Shown here in pieces: positions 1 to 8,108 of a DNA stretch of 64,000 nt (position 1 is its first letter; every line of letters begins with the position of its first letter). The position numbers were made by a program, and so were the translations under genes. Source of the stretch: Bacteroidota bacterium (lineage in GTDB: Bacteria; Bacteroidota; Bacteroidia; Bacteroidales; Paludibacteraceae); the NCBI GenBank assembly GCA_017860295.1, contig JAFNAS010000019.1, positions 1 through 64,000 of the forward strand, in the 5' to 3' direction. A model generated the notes under the pieces. That model had not been told where the DNA came from, searched no databases, and saw only the letters and a list, made by a program, of their open reading frames with translations.

Positions 1-432
1 GATGCCCAGAAACTCGGCCGCTTCCACCAGTCCGTTTACCCCGATGGTGAGGTACTGGCGGCTCATATTGATATATCCGGCATCGAACAGCGGCAACATC
101 CCTTTGTCGAGCATATATTTCAGGTTCTCGTTGTAGGCAATCTGCACTTTGTGCACCAAATCGACCACCTCTTCGAGGAAGAAGAGGTAATGTTGTCCTT
201 TGCGTGCCGAATCCTGAATGCAGCGGTTCAGATTGATGGTCAATACGCTTTTGGAACCGGTAGATACCCCTCCGGCTCCCAGCGTGTAACTGAAGCCGTT
301 GTCGGTAATCTCGTTGCGCAGGCGGCAACAGCTACTCAGCGAATCGGCGTTGTCGCTCATGTAGGTAAAGAACGAATGTCCTTCGGCATACATTTCGGCG
401 GTGAAATCACCATATTCCTTATTGGAGGTTTG
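1..432 (-). pseudogene. nrdD: Anaerobic ribonucleotide reductase NrdD, 5'-truncated fragment running off the left edge
   Basis: The minus strand reads as the middle of a class III (glycyl-radical) ribonucleoside-triphosphate reductase: a MSDNADSLSSCCRLRNEI stretch, then GGVSTGSKSVLTINLNR, then LFDAGYINMSRQYLTIGVNG. These are hallmark segments from roughly residues 380-530 of a normal ~700-residue NrdD. Homology begins abruptly near position 420, and an in-frame TAA sits at 433-435, so about the first 370-400 residues are missing. The C-terminal half continues beyond the window. The family reduces NTPs to dNTPs without oxygen. Here the gene is almost certainly non-functional unless it is part of a rearrangement with an intact copy elsewhere. 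Confidence 0.8.
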
Positions 433-498
433 TTAGAAATGGTGGACTCAATACGGATTGAAAGCGGATTTTAAAAGCACGAATCCTCCTTTTCGAAA

Positions 499-729
499 CT
501 ACAAACAGGAGAGTTGGAACTAAAAGCCGGAAAACTGGAACTACAAACAGGAAAACTGAAACTAAAAGCCGGAAAACTGGAGCTAAAAACGGGAGAGTTT
601 GAACTACAAACAGGAGAGCTGAGACTAAAAGGTGGAGAGCTGAAACTAAAAACAAGAGAGTTTGCACTAAAAGGCGGAGGATTAAAGCTACAAACAGGAG
701 AACTGAAACAAAAAGCCGGAGAATTTAGC
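499..729. repeat. Tandem array of 11 units, 21 bp each
   Basis: Eleven consecutive 21-bp units begin with ctacaaacagg or ctaaaagccgg and end near ctggaa or ctgaaa. Two unit types (CTACAAACA and CTAAAAGCC/ACG) partly alternate. The period equals seven codons, so one plus-strand frame reads as heptads of the LELKAGK/LELQTGK kind. No credible start, signal peptide or flanking domain accompanies that frame. The array lies exactly between the truncated nrdD and the decayed nrdG. I read it as a minisatellite, not a gene. Confidence 0.85.
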
Positions 730-764
730 CTCAACCCGGGATTTTTAGGCGAGCCCCAGAACCC

Positions 765-1222
765 GATCTGATGCATTTGGAATACGCCGGAGCATTCGGT
801 AACATATTCGTTGTCAATGTGGTAAAAGCGTTGCTTGGTGGTGGGCGATTTTCATCCGTCTTACGGTTTTATGTAGCAAGCGAGCTCCGGGTAGTCGATA
901 CTGTGTTGCGAGCAACTCTCGGGCAAGTTGTTTTTTTCAGCATATTCAGCTGTTTTTAGTTTGCCCCGACTTATAGTTTATACATGATGTGCCAGACGGT
1001 TTACTTCGGGCGGCTCGGCATCACCTTCCATAAAACAGATGGAGGTGATGGCATAGCCCTATTCTGCCCGTAGCGTATCGATGGAGCTTTTGTCCGGCAA
1101 TTTGCCTTTGTTCAGCTGCAAAGAGAGGCTCTGACACCTTTTGCTGTCGTTCGGACAGTTGATTGGGTCGATAGCCGGCGTCACTTCGTCGGAGAGCTCC
1201 TTCTGCCGGAAAATAACTATCC
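765..1222 (-). pseudogene. nrdG: Decayed anaerobic RNR-activating protein NrdG
   Basis: One minus-strand frame keeps the order of a Bacteroidales NrdG (radical-SAM activase of NrdD): ELSDEVTPAIDPINCPN, then ITSICFMEGDAEPPEVNRLA, then TTKQRFYHIDNEYVTE near the end. It contains four in-frame stop codons (TAG, TAA, TAA, TGA). The CxxxCxxC cluster region is degraded to CPNDSKRC, so the Fe-S binding triad is lost. No frameshift is needed to align the pieces, which indicates decay by substitution. The gene lies upstream of the nrdD fragment on the same strand, the reverse of the usual nrdD-nrdG order. Assignment rests on motif recognition and is fairly but not fully secure. Confidence 0.6.
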
Positions 1223-1289
1223 AAATGTTTCGAAGTTATTTGTTTCAGAGACAGGCTCTCTCTCCAGATTGTGCCAGTGCACCGTTTTT

Positions 1290-1553
1290 TTATTCTTCTA
1301 CAGCATTCTCTTTGGGATGTAACTTGATTTTATTTTCAAAAACAGAAACATCCTCCTTTAGTTTATCAAACTTGGTGGACACATTGTCAAGAAACTCATT
1401 GAACGATTCTTTCACTGCATCCGTGCCCTTTGCTCCTTTTTTGTAGATCTTTTTACGAAGATCCGAGCCTTTAGCCGGAGCAAATAATATACCCAATGCT
1501 ACACCTGTTGCAGCTCCAGCCAATACGCCAACCAATACTTTACCTACACTCAT
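1290..1553 (-). CDS. YtxH-domain small membrane-associated protein
   Basis: This 87-residue protein opens with a glycine/alanine-rich hydrophobic segment (residues ~4-26, VGVLAGAATGVALGILFAP) followed by the AP-KGSDLRKKI motif typical of YtxH proteins, and ends in a charged amphipathic helix. YtxH proteins are small envelope or general-stress proteins of unclear molecular role. It lies in a same-strand group of small envelope genes extending to 6.3 kb. The family call is good; function is unknown. Confidence 0.8.
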   Translation of the reverse strand: MSVGKVLVGVLAGAATGVALGILFAPAKGSDLRKKIYKKGAKGTDAVKESFNEFLDNVSTKFDKLKEDVSVFENKIKLHPKENAVEE

Positions 1554-1589
1554 GATAATTGTTTTTTATATGATTTATAAACGATACTG

Positions 1590-1745
1590 TTACTCAATAG
1601 CCTTTCCTCTGATTATCCGAAGAAGCAATACAATAACAGCCATTACAAGAAGAATATGAATAATGCCTCCGGTGCTCAGGGCAAAAAATCCGATTGCCCA
1701 TGCTACCACCAGCAAGATGGCTACTACATAAAGTGAATTGTTCAT
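1590..1745 (-). CDS. Lmo0937-type 51-residue membrane protein
   Basis: The reading frame opens at 1811, but I place the start at the internal ATG at 1745 (MNNSLYVVAILLVVAWAIGF). This gives 51 residues with two hydrophobic helices separated by a short STGG turn, matching the lmo0937 family of tiny membrane proteins. These often occur beside YtxH/CsbD-type stress genes. No enzymatic role is known. It sits 36 bases upstream of the YtxH-like gene, so the two are probably co-transcribed. Confidence 0.75.
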   Translation of the reverse strand: MNNSLYVVAILLVVAWAIGFFALSTGGIIHILLVMAVIVLLLRIIRGKAIE

Positions 1746-1852
1746 AACAAATGTGTTTGTGTTTTCTGTCCTGTTTGTAATATGCTTCGTGCCGATTACA
1801 TACATTTGCACTTCCTCAAGTGAAGAAGTGCGAATGTGTGTAACGAATGATG

Positions 1853-2491
1853 TTAGAGTCTGAATCCTACAGTGGCCTGATACGTTACGTTCTTATAACG
1901 CGGTGTAGAAGAGGTTCCGTCGCCATGATTTTGAGTGAGATCCCATCCCGCTCTGATGCCGATAACGAAACTACTCAGGTTAATATCCACACCACCTATA
2001 ATTCCCAGTGTATTCTTGCGAACATTGTCGTTTTTAAACTCCTGTTCCTGCACGGTACTGAACGTCGAATAGGTAAAAGAATCTTTCTGTTTTAGCAGAT
2101 AAGAGTACTGTGGACCTGCCAGGATGGTGATAAATGGACTCGGTTTGATAGTAACCAACAAGGGTATATCAATGTAATCGGTAGTACGGGTAAATTTATA
2201 ATCACTTCCGAGAAGATTGCCGGTTCCTTTAAATCCCTTCTGAGCAAACAACAATTCGGGTTGTATGCCAAATAATTCCCCGATGGGGATACCGAGAAAA
2301 ACGCCTGCGACCATACCAAATTTGGCATCTGCATTGAATTGCTCTCCTTGAGAGTCGTATACATTCGAAAGATTTGCGCCGGCTTTGACACCGAATGTAA
2401 TCTTGCTTCGCATGTCATTGTCCATTGTTTGAGCACTACTGCCCAAGGCGATAAAAGTAATGGTTGCGATAACTAAAATTGTTTTTTTCAT
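1853..2491 (-). CDS. PorT-family outer-membrane beta-barrel protein
   Basis: The 212-residue protein has a Sec signal peptide (MKKTILVIATITFIALGSSAQ) and then the TFGVKAGANLSNVYDS opening that marks PorT-like outer-membrane barrels. It alternates hydrophobic and polar strands and ends in an aromatic-rich C-terminal strand (ATVGFRL). Such barrels sit in the outer membrane of Bacteroidetes; most have no assigned substrate. It belongs to the minus-strand envelope gene group. Confidence 0.8.
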   Translation of the reverse strand: MKKTILVIATITFIALGSSAQTMDNDMRSKITFGVKAGANLSNVYDSQGEQFNADAKFGMVAGVFLGIPIGELFGIQPELLFAQKGFKGTGNLLGSDYKFTRTTDYIDIPLLVTIKPSPFITILAGPQYSYLLKQKDSFTYSTFSTVQEQEFKNDNVRKNTLGIIGGVDINLSSFVIGIRAGWDLTQNHGDGTSSTPRYKNVTYQATVGFRL

Positions 2492-2548
2492 TTTGTCTGA
2501 TTTGAAATGTGCTGTTTACTGGTTGTTTTTTGCTGAGATTCGGACGGA

Positions 2549-2983
2549 TTACTTGACATTTTTCACTGTCAGGTCTTTCAACGATGTGCCCAGCGCGTCC
2601 ATATCGTGATTAAATTCCGTCTTAAATTGTGTCCAATCTTCCGACCCATCATCTTTCAAGGTGGTCAGCCTGGTTTTTAAATCGTTGTTTTTCTGTTCCA
2701 ACTCATACAATTTCTTTTCATGTTTGGCTTTGAGCTTTTTGTTTTCATTGGCAATTTTGTCTTTGTATTCTGTGATCCGTAACTCCGAATCACTGATTTT
2801 ACGTGCCGATTCTTGCTTGAATTGATGAATGGAATCTTGCCGTGCCCTGAGCAACTCCTCATTGGCGGTCGCTACATTTTCTTTTGCATTTTCTACTTTC
2901 TGAGCAGAAGACTGGCAACTGTTCAGGAGCATACTGCCACCCATAAACGTTATTACCACGATGGCTAGAATAGGTTGTTTCAT
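2549..2983 (-). CDS. Coiled-coil lipoprotein
   Basis: The 144-residue protein has a lipoprotein signal with lipobox LLNSC (cysteine near residue 23), then a long charged helical region (residues ~30-110) rich in Lys/Glu with heptad-like spacing. It resembles the sll1863-type stress response proteins of Bacteroidetes. It is expected to be anchored to a membrane as a periplasmic coiled coil. It lies between a barrel gene and another lipoprotein gene on the same strand. No catalytic residues are visible. Confidence 0.7.
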   Translation of the reverse strand: MKQPILAIVVITFMGGSMLLNSCQSSAQKVENAKENVATANEELLRARQDSIHQFKQESARKISDSELRITEYKDKIANENKKLKAKHEKKLYELEQKNNDLKTRLTTLKDDGSEDWTQFKTEFNHDMDALGTSLKDLTVKNVK

Positions 2984-3044
2984 CTTGTTGTTTTATTTAT
3001 GAATTTCTGTGATGAATCGCTATTTGCAATTCCATTTTGCATTC

Positions 3045-3488
3045 TTACAGATTTCCTGTGGTTAAAACTATTTCACCGTTCGGATATTGAACGGTTCCAT
3101 CATCTTCGGCCGTTATAAATACTCTATTGGGCTTAGCAGAGGATACGGTCTCGAACGAAGCTTTCATACTTTTGGAAAAACGAGCCGATTTACTGGTTAA
3201 GCGTCCGATATTTTTTGTAACCCGTTCGCCCGATACCATCCAAACGACATACGTAAGTTTCGAGGTTTGCAATCTTTCTACCTCGGCCAAATTATAGATG
3301 TCTACCTTAATGATATAATTCTTATTTCTGTCTTTCTTTACCTTTACCGTTCCTTGGGCAGCCGGCACAACCGACGAGGTTTGGAATTTAGCGCTGGAAG
3401 CACAAGAATTGACTGTACATGCAATGGTAACTCCTAAAAAGGCTAAGGCAATGTTTTTTACGAAAGAGCGCGATACTATTTTTTTCAT
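3045..3488 (-). CDS. Hypothetical lipoprotein
   Basis: The 147-residue product has an N-terminal signal with a VNSCASS lipobox (cysteine near residue 29) and a beta-rich C-terminal domain (KNYIIKVDIYNLAEVERLQ, YVVWMVSGERVTKN, RVFITAEDDGTVQYPNGEIV) resembling an immunoglobulin-like or anti-sigma-associated sandwich. Similar small lipoproteins of unknown role are common in Bacteroidetes. It sits in the envelope cluster and is probably exposed to the periplasm. Confidence 0.65.
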   Translation of the reverse strand: MKKIVSRSFVKNIALAFLGVTIACTVNSCASSAKFQTSSVVPAAQGTVKVKKDRNKNYIIKVDIYNLAEVERLQTSKLTYVVWMVSGERVTKNIGRLTSKSARFSKSMKASFETVSSAKPNRVFITAEDDGTVQYPNGEIVLTTGNL

Positions 3489-3560
3489 TTTGTTGTTTTT
3501 AAAAATTGTGATGTATGCGAATAGGCATTTTATTGATTCTATCTGATATTTGCCCGGTAA

Positions 3561-4097
3561 TTAGTGAATAGCAAGACCGATGGTTGAAACCCCGGTGGAT
3601 ATATCGAGGAATATTCCAATGGTTTTACTTATGTGATATTCGGTACCGATATGTGCATCCAAAAACAGATTGCTTCCGTCCTGATAATAGCTTCGGTCTC
3701 CATTATACCCGTTATCCCACGACGAAGTTGTCAAGGCAAATCCCAGAGAACCGGCCAGATAGAAATCCCATCTGGAGTTGGCATTCAACAGGCGATCAAA
3801 GTAATAAGTACCTTTCACTGCCAATGGAATAACCGTTTCCCTATAATCTCTGTCTCTGTAGGTATAAAAGGTCACAGATGGCGCCAATGTAAACTGCGGA
3901 GCAACATCAAACTCATAATTGAGATTGAACACCGGAACCGATTTTCCTACGTACCCGTAGTATCCCGAGTATCCTCCGATACCCAATCCAATGTTCAGAG
4001 TGCTCCCGTATTTTTCGCTGTAACTGCCATTTTGAGCAGAAACTCCGTTTCCTAATGTTACAAGGAGGAATAAAACTACACAACTTATTGCCTTCAT
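3561..4097 (-). CDS. Secreted outer-membrane beta-barrel protein
   Basis: The 178-residue product has a signal peptide (MKAISCVVLFLLVTLGNGVSAQ) followed by repeating amphipathic strands rich in Gly, Tyr and Phe (LNIGLGIGGYSGYYGYVG, WDFYLAGSLGFALTT). It ends at GVSTIGLAIH without the usual terminal Phe, which is slightly unusual. It is probably a small outer-membrane barrel. No substrate can be proposed. Confidence 0.65.
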   Translation of the reverse strand: MKAISCVVLFLLVTLGNGVSAQNGSYSEKYGSTLNIGLGIGGYSGYYGYVGKSVPVFNLNYEFDVAPQFTLAPSVTFYTYRDRDYRETVIPLAVKGTYYFDRLLNANSRWDFYLAGSLGFALTTSSWDNGYNGDRSYYQDGSNLFLDAHIGTEYHISKTIGIFLDISTGVSTIGLAIH

Positions 4098-4139
4098 TTT
4101 TGTAATCGATTAATTGAATGATTATAATACCCTATGTTG

Positions 4140-4670
4140 TTATTTTTGTCTGTCGTTACTCTCATTTTTGTCCTTATTATCGCGATTATCTCCTCCTTTT
4201 TTATCATTATTATGACTCTTTGCCGGATTTCTCCGGTTGTCTATATTGGGGCGAGGAGCCTCCGCATGATTTTTTCCGGGATGCATTTGCATGTTGTTTG
4301 GTGAGTGATTGCGGTTGCCTCGTCCATACTTTACCTTGTGTTCGCGAAAATGTGTGTATGGCGAATTGCCCCGATAATCGGATATCATTACTTTACGTCC
4401 GTTGTATAAATTGTAATTTCTGTATTGAGCGGGCAGATGTGACCGACGTACCCATTGCTTTCTGTTTTGATAAACAAACATCGATGTTTGCACATCATAA
4501 TAGGCTTCCACGTCCGGCAAATAATAATAGCGAATGTCGGTGTGTCCGGCAGGAGCCCATGGTGGCGGGGTGCCTATATGTACATTAACAGAAAGTTGTG
4601 CTTGCAGGATGCCCGTAAACAGCAACACTATTACAATCAATACTGGTTTTAACGTTCTCATTTTATTCAT
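4140..4670 (-). CDS. Secreted protein with Tyr-rich domain and Asn/Lys/Asp tail
   Basis: The 176-residue product has a signal peptide (residues ~1-24), then a compact domain with PPPWAPAGHTDIRYYYLPDVEAYYD, and a highly polar, low-complexity tail from ~residue 120 (Asn, Lys, Asp, Arg). This arrangement is common in uncharacterised periplasmic proteins of Bacteroidetes. It is the first gene of the run of small envelope genes on the minus strand. No function is assigned. Confidence 0.65.
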   Translation of the reverse strand: MNKMRTLKPVLIVIVLLFTGILQAQLSVNVHIGTPPPWAPAGHTDIRYYYLPDVEAYYDVQTSMFVYQNRKQWVRRSHLPAQYRNYNLYNGRKVMISDYRGNSPYTHFREHKVKYGRGNRNHSPNNMQMHPGKNHAEAPRPNIDNRRNPAKSHNNDKKGGDNRDNKDKNESNDRQK

Positions 4671-5267
4671 ATTTAATTGTTATTTAATGCATAGACAGTC
4701 GATAGCTCCCTTTATTCAGGGCACAGCAAACCGGATCTCTACCCGGAGTAAGTTCGTTGATATATGAACCGATACCGGCTACAAATTCATTTTTAATCCA
4801 CCCATCGTTGCGATAATATTTATCGCAAACCGGATATGATTTCAGTAAAATTGGATGTTGAATCAGAAACAATGGGAGTAATCCATTTCAGGTAGCTGAA
4901 AGTTCCACCAATTCAGGAACTCAGTTTTACTTTGGATAGTCGGGTGACAATAGTCGCAGAAGAGGAGATGTGTATCAACTCAAAGTTAATTGATAGTTGG
5001 ATAGATGCCAAAGGATAGTGACAATTGCAAAATTGTTTTTCTTTGTTTTTTCCTTACGGGTAGCATTTTTTCTCTTCTTAGCTTAGGCCTTCTTTTCAGA
5101 ACCGATTTGATAATTTATTTTGCTTTCAAACATCCCTGAAAACTGGTAGGCGATGTTAGATGCAAAGATCGACATTCAAACGACAACAAATGCAACACAA
5201 TTATGAGAAAGTGTTTCAATATTCACACATTATAGCAAATAGAGGAAAACGGAGCCTGTTAGCCCGG
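4671..5267. other. Gene-poor, AT-rich interval
   Basis: A 62-codon minus-strand frame (4684-4872) exists but shows no family features, signal peptide or neighbour support. The rest contains homopolymer-rich AT sequence. I see no RNA gene, repeat or terminator I can defend. Confidence 0.4.
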
Positions 5268-5606
5268 TCACTCATAGCCACTCTTTATAATGGTCGAAAT
5301 CATTTTGAATCGTTCATTGGCCTTCACCGTATTAGCAGTGTTAGCGGGAATGATGATTGCCTGGCCGGTATTCAACACATTAGATGTGCCATCAATGACA
5401 ATTTCGGCCTTACCATCAATAATCTGGACAAAAGTATCGTAAGGTACTTTTTTCTCAGCCATAGCCTCTCCCGTATCGAACGAAACTACACTGACATTTC
5501 CGGTCGTTTTCTTTATGATTGTTTTAATAACCACAGAATTGGGGATGTATTCAATGATTTCAACAATAATAAGCGCTTTTGCTTTCTCAATTTCTGTTGT
5601 GTCCAT
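5268..5606 (-). CDS. Cupin-domain protein
   Basis: The 112-residue protein is a single beta-barrel cupin: strand pairs around VSVVSFDTGEAMAEKKVP, FVQIIDGKAEIVIDG and LNTGQAIIIPANTANTVKA fit cupin motifs 1 and 2. The metal-binding histidines of motif 1 are absent, and NTANTV stands where motif 2 normally has a histidine. It may therefore bind a small molecule without a metal. Such single cupins beside AraC regulators often act in stress or redox responses. The AraC-type gene lies directly upstream on the same strand. Confidence 0.75.
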   Translation of the reverse strand: MDTTEIEKAKALIIVEIIEYIPNSVVIKTIIKKTTGNVSVVSFDTGEAMAEKKVPYDTFVQIIDGKAEIVIDGTSNVLNTGQAIIIPANTANTVKANERFKMISTIIKSGYE

Positions 5607-5762
5607 ATTGTCGTTAGTTATTGATTGCCTTCATAAAAAAGACCGGTTTTTCAACCAGCCTTTCTGCAAAATTGACTTGAGGGTAATGATTATATTACAC
5701 AACAAAGATGCAATTGTTTATATCAAAATGCATTATACAACTACGACAATAGGTTGTATCAT

Positions 5763-6323
5763 TCACACATCGTCCAGATTACCGCGCCTTTTATCTTTCA
5801 GAATTTTGAAGTGGGTAGGAGTCAGGCCGGTCATTTCCTTAAATTGATTGGAAAGATGAGATACGCTGCTATAATGTAATTTATCAGCTATTTCGGTCAG
5901 GGTGAGTTCGTCATAGACCAACAGTTCTTTAACCTTCTCTATTTTATGCGAAAGATAAAACTTTTCTATTGTAGTGCCCTTCACTTCCGAAAAAAGGTTG
6001 GACAGGTAGGTATAATCGTAATTGAGCTTTTCGCTCAGGTAATCGGAAAGATTGATTTTGATTTGATCGTCTCTGTAATGAACCAATTCTATAATTACCG
6101 CTTTAATTTTTTCGACCAGGATGCTTTTTTTGCTATCCATCAATTCCAGACCGCTTTTTTTCAACGCACTATCAAGAAGCTCTTTTTGTTCAACAGAAAT
6201 AGCATCGTCTACCTCCACTTCACCGAGTTCTATGGTAGTATAATGCACACCGAGCTTTTCCAACTCGGCCTTCACCACCATCTTGCAGCGAATGCAAACC
6301 ATATTTCTAATATAAATTTTCAA
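5763..6323 (-). CDS. AraC-family regulator with N-terminal CxxC metal-type domain
   Basis: The 186-residue protein has a short N-terminal module with C10-I-R-C13, resembling a heavy-metal-associated or thiol-sensing fold. The C-terminal ~100 residues form an AraC double helix-turn-helix (LTLTEIADKLHYSSVSHLSN, then GLTPTHFKILK). The usual sugar-binding cupin domain is missing. In Bacteroidetes this architecture is recurrent and may sense metals or redox state through the cysteines. It probably controls the adjacent cupin and possibly the envelope genes further downstream. Confidence 0.85.
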   Translation of the reverse strand: MKIYIRNMVCIRCKMVVKAELEKLGVHYTTIELGEVEVDDAISVEQKELLDSALKKSGLELMDSKKSILVEKIKAVIIELVHYRDDQIKINLSDYLSEKLNYDYTYLSNLFSEVKGTTIEKFYLSHKIEKVKELLVYDELTLTEIADKLHYSSVSHLSNQFKEMTGLTPTHFKILKDKRRGNLDDV

Positions 6324-6354
6324 GTCATTTTTTTTAATTGAAGTATGAATCTTA

Positions 6355-6362
6355 CAAAAGTA
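6355..6362 (-). promoter_or_regulatory. Bacteroidetes -7 box upstream of the AraC gene
   Basis: The minus strand reads TACTTTTG, matching the TAnnTTTG -7 element, about 32 bases upstream of the AraC-family start codon. I found no convincing TTTG -33 element at the usual 19-21 base spacing, so this is tentative. Confidence 0.35.
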
Positions 6363-6844
6363 CGATGGATTTGGCCTTTATGTTGCTAATAATGAAATTT
6401 ATAATTGGAATGAGAATTAAAGCACAAATAAATTCTGTAAACTTGGGATAAGATGTCGATGATTGTTTTTGAGGGTAAATGTACCGTTAGTTAAAAAAGT
6501 TCGTTTGAAGTTGTGATGAGAATAAACGGGTAGACACCGTTGAGTGAATATTCCCGGACAAACTATCTTTTCCTGTATTTGCAATAACAAAGCAAACTTA
6601 CAAACTGAATTTTTGATAATTTGCTGCATTTATCGAGCTTGGAAACTGATTTTCCAGGTAATTTGCATCCTACTCCGAAATAGTACAATGCATGAAAATA
6701 TCTGTAAATTATTTATAATCAATAAATTTATGTTATTCGTATGTAAATGGGCTTTCTAAAATATGGGATGGGTAACAAATATTCATAATAGATTTGAATT
6801 TATATATTATCTTTGCCATGCAAATAATATAAATAAATCACAGT
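6363..6844. promoter_or_regulatory. Intergenic region with -7 box for the Hc1-like gene
   Basis: This divergent, AT-rich intergenic region holds no gene I can support. Near its right end TATCTTTG at 6808-6815 matches the TAnnTTTG -7 element, 30 bases before the ATG at 6845. The upstream -33 element is not clear. Confidence 0.4.
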
Positions 6845-7018
6845 ATGGAAGAGTTAGTAAACAAAATCAAAGAACAAGTAAGTGTTTTTATTGAAAATGC
6901 AGATCTGCAGGTGGAAAAAAATAACAAGGCAGCCGGTACACGTGCCCGTAAGGCTTCCCTGGATCTGGAAAAAATGCTGAAAGAGTTCAGAAAAGCATCT
7001 GTTGAAGCAGGTAAATAA
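6845..7018 (+). CDS. Histone H1-like (Hc1) small basic protein
   Basis: A 57-codon gene starts at ATG 6845: MEELVNKIKEQVSVFIENAD, then a lysine/arginine-rich segment containing NNKAAGTRARKASLDLEK. This matches the short Hc1/histone H1-like proteins found almost universally in Bacteroidetes, which are thought to bind DNA. Support comes from the -7 box upstream and the strong terminator directly after the stop codon, making it a monocistronic, probably highly expressed gene. Confidence 0.8.
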   Translation: MEELVNKIKEQVSVFIENADLQVEKNNKAAGTRARKASLDLEKMLKEFRKASVEAGK

Positions 7019-7035
7019 ATTTCCCTTCACAAGCT

Positions 7036-7077
7036 AAAAGCACTGCATAAATAGATACTTTATGCGGTGCTTTTTTA
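7036..7077 (+). terminator. Rho-independent terminator of the Hc1-like gene
   Basis: GCACTGCATAAA and TTTATGCGGTGC pair as a 12-bp stem (one G-U) with a short loop and are followed by TTTTTT, 18 bases after the stop codon. Confidence 0.9.
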
Positions 7078-7354
7078 TTAGCCTATATGTTGTTCGATTG
7101 TTGAATGTCAAATAAGCAATAGGATGGAAATCCTAACAACTGCGGAACGCCGAGACCATTAAGTAATAATGACGAATTCAGAGCTTTTGATAAAGACTTT
7201 GAAAAAACGGGAGGTGCATAGTTAACGATGTTTGGAGCACCGATTCTTTCTCTTTTCAGATTCAATCGGATTTTGTAAATTTGTAAGAGGTTTTCGTGCA
7301 TCTCCTGAAATAAAGATCTGTAGGCAAACCTGGAAAATATCAATTATAGAATAG

Positions 7355-8029
7355 ATGCAGCGAAAAATCAGCGCCATATTGTTCGATATGGACGGAGTGT
7401 TAGTCGATTCCGAAGGATTTATTTTCGAGGCGGCCAAGCAGATGTTTGCCGAACATGGTGTGAGGGTGCGTTCGGAAGAGGCACTGGCTTTTGTAGGAAC
7501 CGGGGAGGATAATTTCCTGATAGGTATGGGGCGATTGCATGGTTTCGAGATAGATCTTGCTCGAGATAAAGCACGTACTTATCAATTGTATGAAGAGTTG
7601 GTGAGGAATGAAATGCCCCCGATGAAGGGAGTTACGATGTTTATTCGTCAGTGCCGGGAGTACGGTTTGAAGTTGGCCGTAGCCAGTAGCGCCGACCGGA
7701 TTAAAATCGGCATTAACCTGCGCGAAGCGGGTATGCCGGCGGAAACATTCGATGCTGTGGTTAGTGGAGACGAGGTAAAACGTAAAAAACCTTTTCCAGA
7801 TATCTATCTGTTGGCAGCCAAAAAACTGGGAGTAACAGCCGAAGAGTGTCTTGTGGTGGAAGATGCCGTGAGTGGCGTAACAGCTGCTAAAGCCGCAGGA
7901 ACCAGCTGTTTGGCACTAACTACAAGTTTTTCAGCCGATAAATTGACTGAAGCCGATCATATTGTCGATTCGCTTGAAATCGGACTGGATGAGGTGCTTG
8001 CAAAGTTCCAGCCGGGAACAGTTCATTAA
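7355..8029 (+). CDS. HAD-superfamily phosphatase / beta-phosphoglucomutase-like
   Basis: The 224-residue protein has the HAD nucleophile motif DMDGVLVDS with D11 and D13, a C1 helical cap, motif II VASSAD, the lysine of motif III in KRKKPFPD, and motif IV VVEDAVSGV. This is the beta-phosphoglucomutase/sugar-phosphatase branch (subfamily IA). It is cytoplasmic and acts on a small phosphate ester, probably a sugar phosphate; the exact substrate cannot be read from sequence. It precedes a secreted SGNH hydrolase on the same strand. Confidence 0.85.
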   Translation: MQRKISAILFDMDGVLVDSEGFIFEAAKQMFAEHGVRVRSEEALAFVGTGEDNFLIGMGRLHGFEIDLARDKARTYQLYEELVRNEMPPMKGVTMFIRQCREYGLKLAVASSADRIKIGINLREAGMPAETFDAVVSGDEVKRKKPFPDIYLLAAKKLGVTAEECLVVEDAVSGVTAAKAAGTSCLALTTSFSADKLTEADHIVDSLEIGLDEVLAKFQPGTVH

Positions 8030-8108
8030 AAGAAAAAGAATGATAATGGTCGGAAGATTCTTATTCGGAAGGTGTTTCGGCACCATTCTCTTATCCAAAT
8101 AAAAATAG

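Noticed and set aside
471-776. Overlapping frames through the 21-bp array on both strands
   Set aside because: Any frame through a 21-bp repeat stays open. No start context, signal or flanking domain supports a protein.
4684-4872. 62-codon minus-strand frame
   Set aside because: No homology features, signal or conserved context seen.
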